23,381 bases of DNA, taken from positions 1,653,861 through 1,677,241 of the forward strand of contig NW_003144786.1 in the NCBI RefSeq assembly GCF_000003605.2, written 5' to 3'. Of the stretch, positions 20,803-23,381 are shown piece after piece (position 1 is the first letter of the stretch; each line of letters starts with the position of its first letter). The position numbers were made by a program, and so were the translations under genes. The stretch is from Saccoglossus kowalevskii. Taxonomy: Eukaryota > Hemichordata > Enteropneusta > Harrimaniidae. The notes below the pieces were generated by a model. It made no database searches and was not told the DNA's origin. It saw only the letters and a list, made by a program, of their open reading frames with translations.

Positions 20803-21406
20803 TTCAGGTGCAGTCAACGGAGCTGTTCGTGAAAAGTGTGTTCGCAAGGGATTTTTATCGGGCAGGCAAAATAAAACATCTTCAGTGGGAGAGAATTAAA
20901 AATAGGGTTTCTCAGAGGGGAATTCCAGTAGGAGAAGATTTTTATTTGGAGGGCAGGCAAGTTCCATTTTTAGATTGAGCGGGTAAGGGCAAAATCAATG
21001 ATTGTACATTGTATTTTTCAGAAGTGCAAAATTTGAACTTGGGTACAACTCTCTTAATAAAGAGTGTTGCCGGTGAAATGATTCATGGGGAACAAAAACT
21101 GAGTGGGGAAAGGGCAGTGGGGAGAAAGCAGCGGGAAACAAAAACTGAGTGGGGAGAGGGCAGTGGGAGCAAAACCGAGTGGGGGAGAAAGCAGCGGGGA
21201 ACAAAAACTGAGCGGGGAGAGGGCAGTGGGAGCAAACAACAGTGGGAGGGCAATTGAATTTGGTTGAGAGGGAGGGGAGTTGCGAACAGATTGACCTCTT
21301 CCCTCCAAATTAAATTAAGCCTTAATAATGTTCATAAATTAAGTTACTGTTGATCAAACATAAATACCAAAGATTTTTGAAAATTTACTCGTTGACTGCA
21401 CCTGAA
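20803..21406. repeat. Possible element bounded by perfect 17-bp inverted repeats, with a G-rich core
   Basis: TTCAGGTGCAGTCAACG at 20803-20819 recurs as a perfect inverted copy at 21390-21406. Between them lie two direct GGGCAGGCAA copies and a purine-rich minisatellite. No flanking duplication was found, so it may be a decayed transposon or just an inverted repeat. No coding content was recognised. Confidence 0.4.
21087..21256 (+). repeat. G/A-rich minisatellite, about three units
   Basis: The unit begins GGGAACAAAAACTGAGTGGG, continues as AGAGGGCAGTGGG and ends AGAAAGCAGC. About three copies (46 and 63 bases, then a partial third) differ by an insertion of GAGCAAAACCGAGTGGG. The plus strand is almost pure purine, with many GGG and GGGG runs. 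ORFs on either strand here are by-products of the repeat. Confidence 0.8.
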
Positions 21407-22244
21407 ACATTTGAATCCTTCATGTTTGGAGAGGGATTACTGTAGTGGCTTTCACGTTTGTCAGGACTCGCCCCGCGTGGGGCCCCACTCGGGTCGTGCC
21501 GAAATCATGCCCTCATACGTCGATCCGTTATTTGACTGAAACATGGTAGACGATACGCACATTATGTTGTTGCATTTATCATATTGTGTTCACCATAATG
21601 TATACCTCAAATAACTAATACATTCATTAGTTGTCTGAGTGTATACCAAGTACTCTATTATTTTAGCATTATGTAGTAGTTTAGTGATTGTCCCTATTTA
21701 TGAAAATTATGAAAAGCACAATAACAATAAATGTGATTATAAACATACTAAAATGTATTAGATGTTATTCGAGGGAAACGTTTGTAAAATCGTTTTTAAG
21801 TGACGCATAGTTGGACAGTATTTCACCACATAAGATAAGACCCACAAACATTACAAATTGAATCACTTTTCAAAAAAGGACAATTTTTCGTAATCGTACT
21901 TTTACTCCTATACATTTGTTGTCTTATGATATTCCACATTTCAATGCGCACCATACCTACATCAAATTGTAGTTTGACTATCACATAAATTCCGGCCACA
22001 ATTTGGACGAAAGTAGGGGCCATATATTAATATTTTGGCACTGGGAACAAGATTACAGAATAATTACGTCGTATGTACGTACTCAAATATAGATAGATTC
22101 CTCCAATATCTATAACCTTACCCCTAAATACTGGTTTAATTAACTGCTACAGCAATATGTAAATCACCTACTTAATATGCATACAGTCTAACGGATTATT
22201 GTTTTGCCATATTAACTTGCAGAATACATGATTATTATTATTTC
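21407..22244. other. Intergenic between the inverted-repeat unit and gene C 3' end
   Basis: A GC-rich near-palindrome (GCCCCGCGTGGGGC, about 21471-21484) stands out from AT-rich surroundings and may be part of a small repeat. The minus-strand ORF at 21823-22023 is not recognisable. Confidence 0.4.
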
Positions 22245-22720
22245 TTATATTGAACACACAGCGCATGACAATTCGTGACCTTCGACGTAAGGACCGCATG
22301 GAAGTGAACCACAGCGGCCTTCTACAAGATACAACAAGGCTCCATCTGAATTTGTATTGCTTGCCATGCGACCTTCCGGGTTACGATCAACACAAATGAA
22401 TTCGCTACGTTTATGTCCGTGGTAATCAGACATAAGATATCCGTAATATTCCCTGGTCCATTGGTCTGATGGACATTCATTACGAGCCGGAACCATAAGC
22501 ACGGATGATCTTGAGTTAACTTTGCACACGGCACACACTGCATCATGATCATGTACGCCTGCGAGAGGAGCGAAGTTACTTGTCTCGTATTCAGTGCCGT
22601 ACATAAGTGAACGGCTTCCACCAGTTCCAATGACGACGTCGTCAAATATGGGGTTAAGTGGTAAACACTGGTGGTTACTACCACTGCCGGTTTGCGTGTA
22701 ATGGGCACCTCCAATGATAC
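22245..22720 (-). CDS. Short-chain collagen C4-like gene C, terminal exon only (partial; 5' part beyond the right edge)
   Basis: One 476-base exon with a phase-1 acceptor (TTCTAG before 22720) and stop TAA at 22247-22245. It encodes the whole Cys-rich C-terminal domain: GGAHYTQTGSGSNHQCLP, MYGTEYETSNF, CAVCKVNSRSS, VPARNECPSDQW, ICVDRNPEGRM, CGSLPCGPYVEG, CAVCSI. It is about 95% identical in DNA to the last exon of gene B by eye, with one extra codon (VNSRSS against VKRSS). Differences include His to Gln in the THTG motif and Pro to Leu in LLYPVEG. The reading frame is intact, so it is probably a living gene whose membrane, stalk and collagen exons lie right of the window. An isolated duplicated exon is the alternative, since no other exon of this gene is visible in the 660 bases of intron present. 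Confidence 0.83.
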
Positions 22721-22744
22721 CTAGAATTAGAATAAAGTAATATG

Positions 22745-22991
22745 AGGTTATTACGAGGATACATCAAAGTATGCAATCAGAAAGTACGCCGTCGGATCGA
22801 CCTCCGCTGCGCGTCGGTCGATACTTCCGCTGTACTGTCTTCGTTATGTGGATACCTCAAAGTATGCACTCTGACAGTACGCCGTCGAATCGACCTCCGC
22901 ATACTTCCGCTCACAGTCCCTCTATTGATAGAGGGACTGTGTTCCCCTGTACTGTCTTCGTGCATACTTTGAGGTATCCTCGTAATAACCT
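22745..22991. mobile_element. Palindromic MITE-like element next to the gene C exon
   Basis: Inverted ends of 31 bases (22745-22775 and 22961-22991) match at 30 of 31, core GGTTATTACGAGGATAC. Inside are two tandem copies of a unit containing TCAAAGTATGCA, AGTACGCCGTCG and ATCGACCTCCGC (22758-22833 and 22853-22911). A perfect 14-bp-stem hairpin follows (22912-22925 / 22928-22941, CACAGTCCCTCTAT and complement). It begins only 25 bases inside the intron from the gene C acceptor. The target duplication is unclear because the flanks are AT-rich. Confidence 0.6.
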
Positions 22992-23147
22992 TATTATTAT
23001 ACATATTTTCCTTCCAAGGATACATCATGGGAATGCCGAAATCCAAAACGTTTACATGTAGAACAGAAACAGCGAAACTCCTTGTGTGGAGTCCAGTCAT
23101 GCACTGGTAGCAGCCATATTTGTTTTTATTTTTAGAGGACGCTTACG

Positions 23148-23192
23148 CGCGTAATCTTTCCATATTTGGAATTCGCATTTCCTTATATGGTA
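23148..23192 (+). repeat. 45-base dispersed repeat, copy 2
   Basis: Second copy of the repeat at 9768-9812, here upstream of the gene C exon and directly against the AAT microsatellite. It may be the conserved end of a larger mobile element. Confidence 0.75.
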
Positions 23193-23194
23193 TA

Positions 23195-23204
23195 TAATAA
23201 TAAC

Positions 23205-23271
<67 letters not shown>
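23195..23271 (+). repeat. (AAT)n microsatellite
   Basis: Over 20 uninterrupted AAT units, with one AAC interruption near the left end. Immediately to the right, the minus strand reads a possible retroelement tail: TAATAAAGTT followed by (ATT)n. It may thus be the 3' tail of a small LINE or SINE running off the window; that part is weakly supported. Confidence 0.9.
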
Positions 23272-23273
<2 letters not shown>

Positions 23274-23381
23274 TTTATTACACTACTATGCCATCAGAGG
23301 GCGCAGTATGGTAAATAAAATACAAATCATAAGAAAAAATACAGTAGCTAGACTATAAGATAAAATTAAAAATAAAAGATG

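Noticed and set aside
20754-20978. 74-codon ORF upstream of the minisatellite
   Set aside because: Overlaps the left 17-bp inverted repeat; no family recognised.
21054-21308. Low-complexity ORFs with PLSFC/TALS repeats
   Set aside because: By-product of the G-rich minisatellite read on the minus strand.
22777-23100. Minus-strand ORF rich in RRRTVRVH repeats
   Set aside because: Produced by the tandem units of the MITE-like element.
23272-23381. Possible SINE/LINE 3' tail next to the microsatellite
   Set aside because: TAATAAAGTT-(ATT)n is suggestive, but the rest runs off the window and no diagnostic core was recognised.

Overview
This is AT-rich animal DNA with short coding exons, GT-AG introns and many transposable-element remains. 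It is not bacterial: there are no operons and no long intact ORFs. The protein family recognised here (short-chain collagen C4-like, related to the sponge spongin short-chain collagens) is known to me as expanded in molluscs and some other marine invertebrates. A lophotrochozoan such as a bivalve is my best guess, but nothing in the window proves it.

The core of the window is a head-to-tail array of three homologous genes, all on the minus strand. Gene A (7313 to 4234) and gene B (20561 to 9917) can each be assembled as five exons with matching intron phases (0, 1, 1, 1). Each gives a 356-residue protein: short cytoplasmic tail, one membrane segment, a heptad-like stalk, a dibasic Lys-Arg site, a short Gly-X-Y collagen tract, and a Cys-rich C-terminal domain. 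Gene C enters from the right edge; only its last exon (22720 to 22245) is inside. It is nearly identical to the last exon of gene B, while the flanking intron and 3' DNA are not alike. The proteins are probably type II membrane collagens that trimerise and may be shed as extracellular lectin-like or matrix proteins; function is inferred from architecture only.

Region by region: 1-4060 is intergenic, with a palindrome carrying a TGACGTCA core, an AT-rich degenerate repeat and a decayed LINE reverse transcriptase (about 2412-3025). 4063-7510 is gene A, with a Harbinger-like element carrying a broken Myb/trihelix ORF in intron 1. 7515-9897 is intergenic. 9898-20561 is gene B, with a 5'-truncated, internally deleted LINE in intron 4 and a very long intron 1 (about 8.2 kb). 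That intron holds a hAT element with a perfect 8-bp target duplication, a P-superfamily-like element with 31-bp terminal repeats and a perfect 8-bp target duplication, a cluster of octamer motifs, several hairpins and one candidate micro-exon. 20562-22244 separates genes B and C and has a TATA-containing hairpin and a G-rich minisatellite between perfect 17-bp inverted repeats. 22721-23381 is gene C intron, with a palindromic MITE-like element and an AAT microsatellite.

No CRISPR, tRNA or rRNA gene was recognised by eye. Splice sites were assigned by reading consensus and phase, without transcript support.
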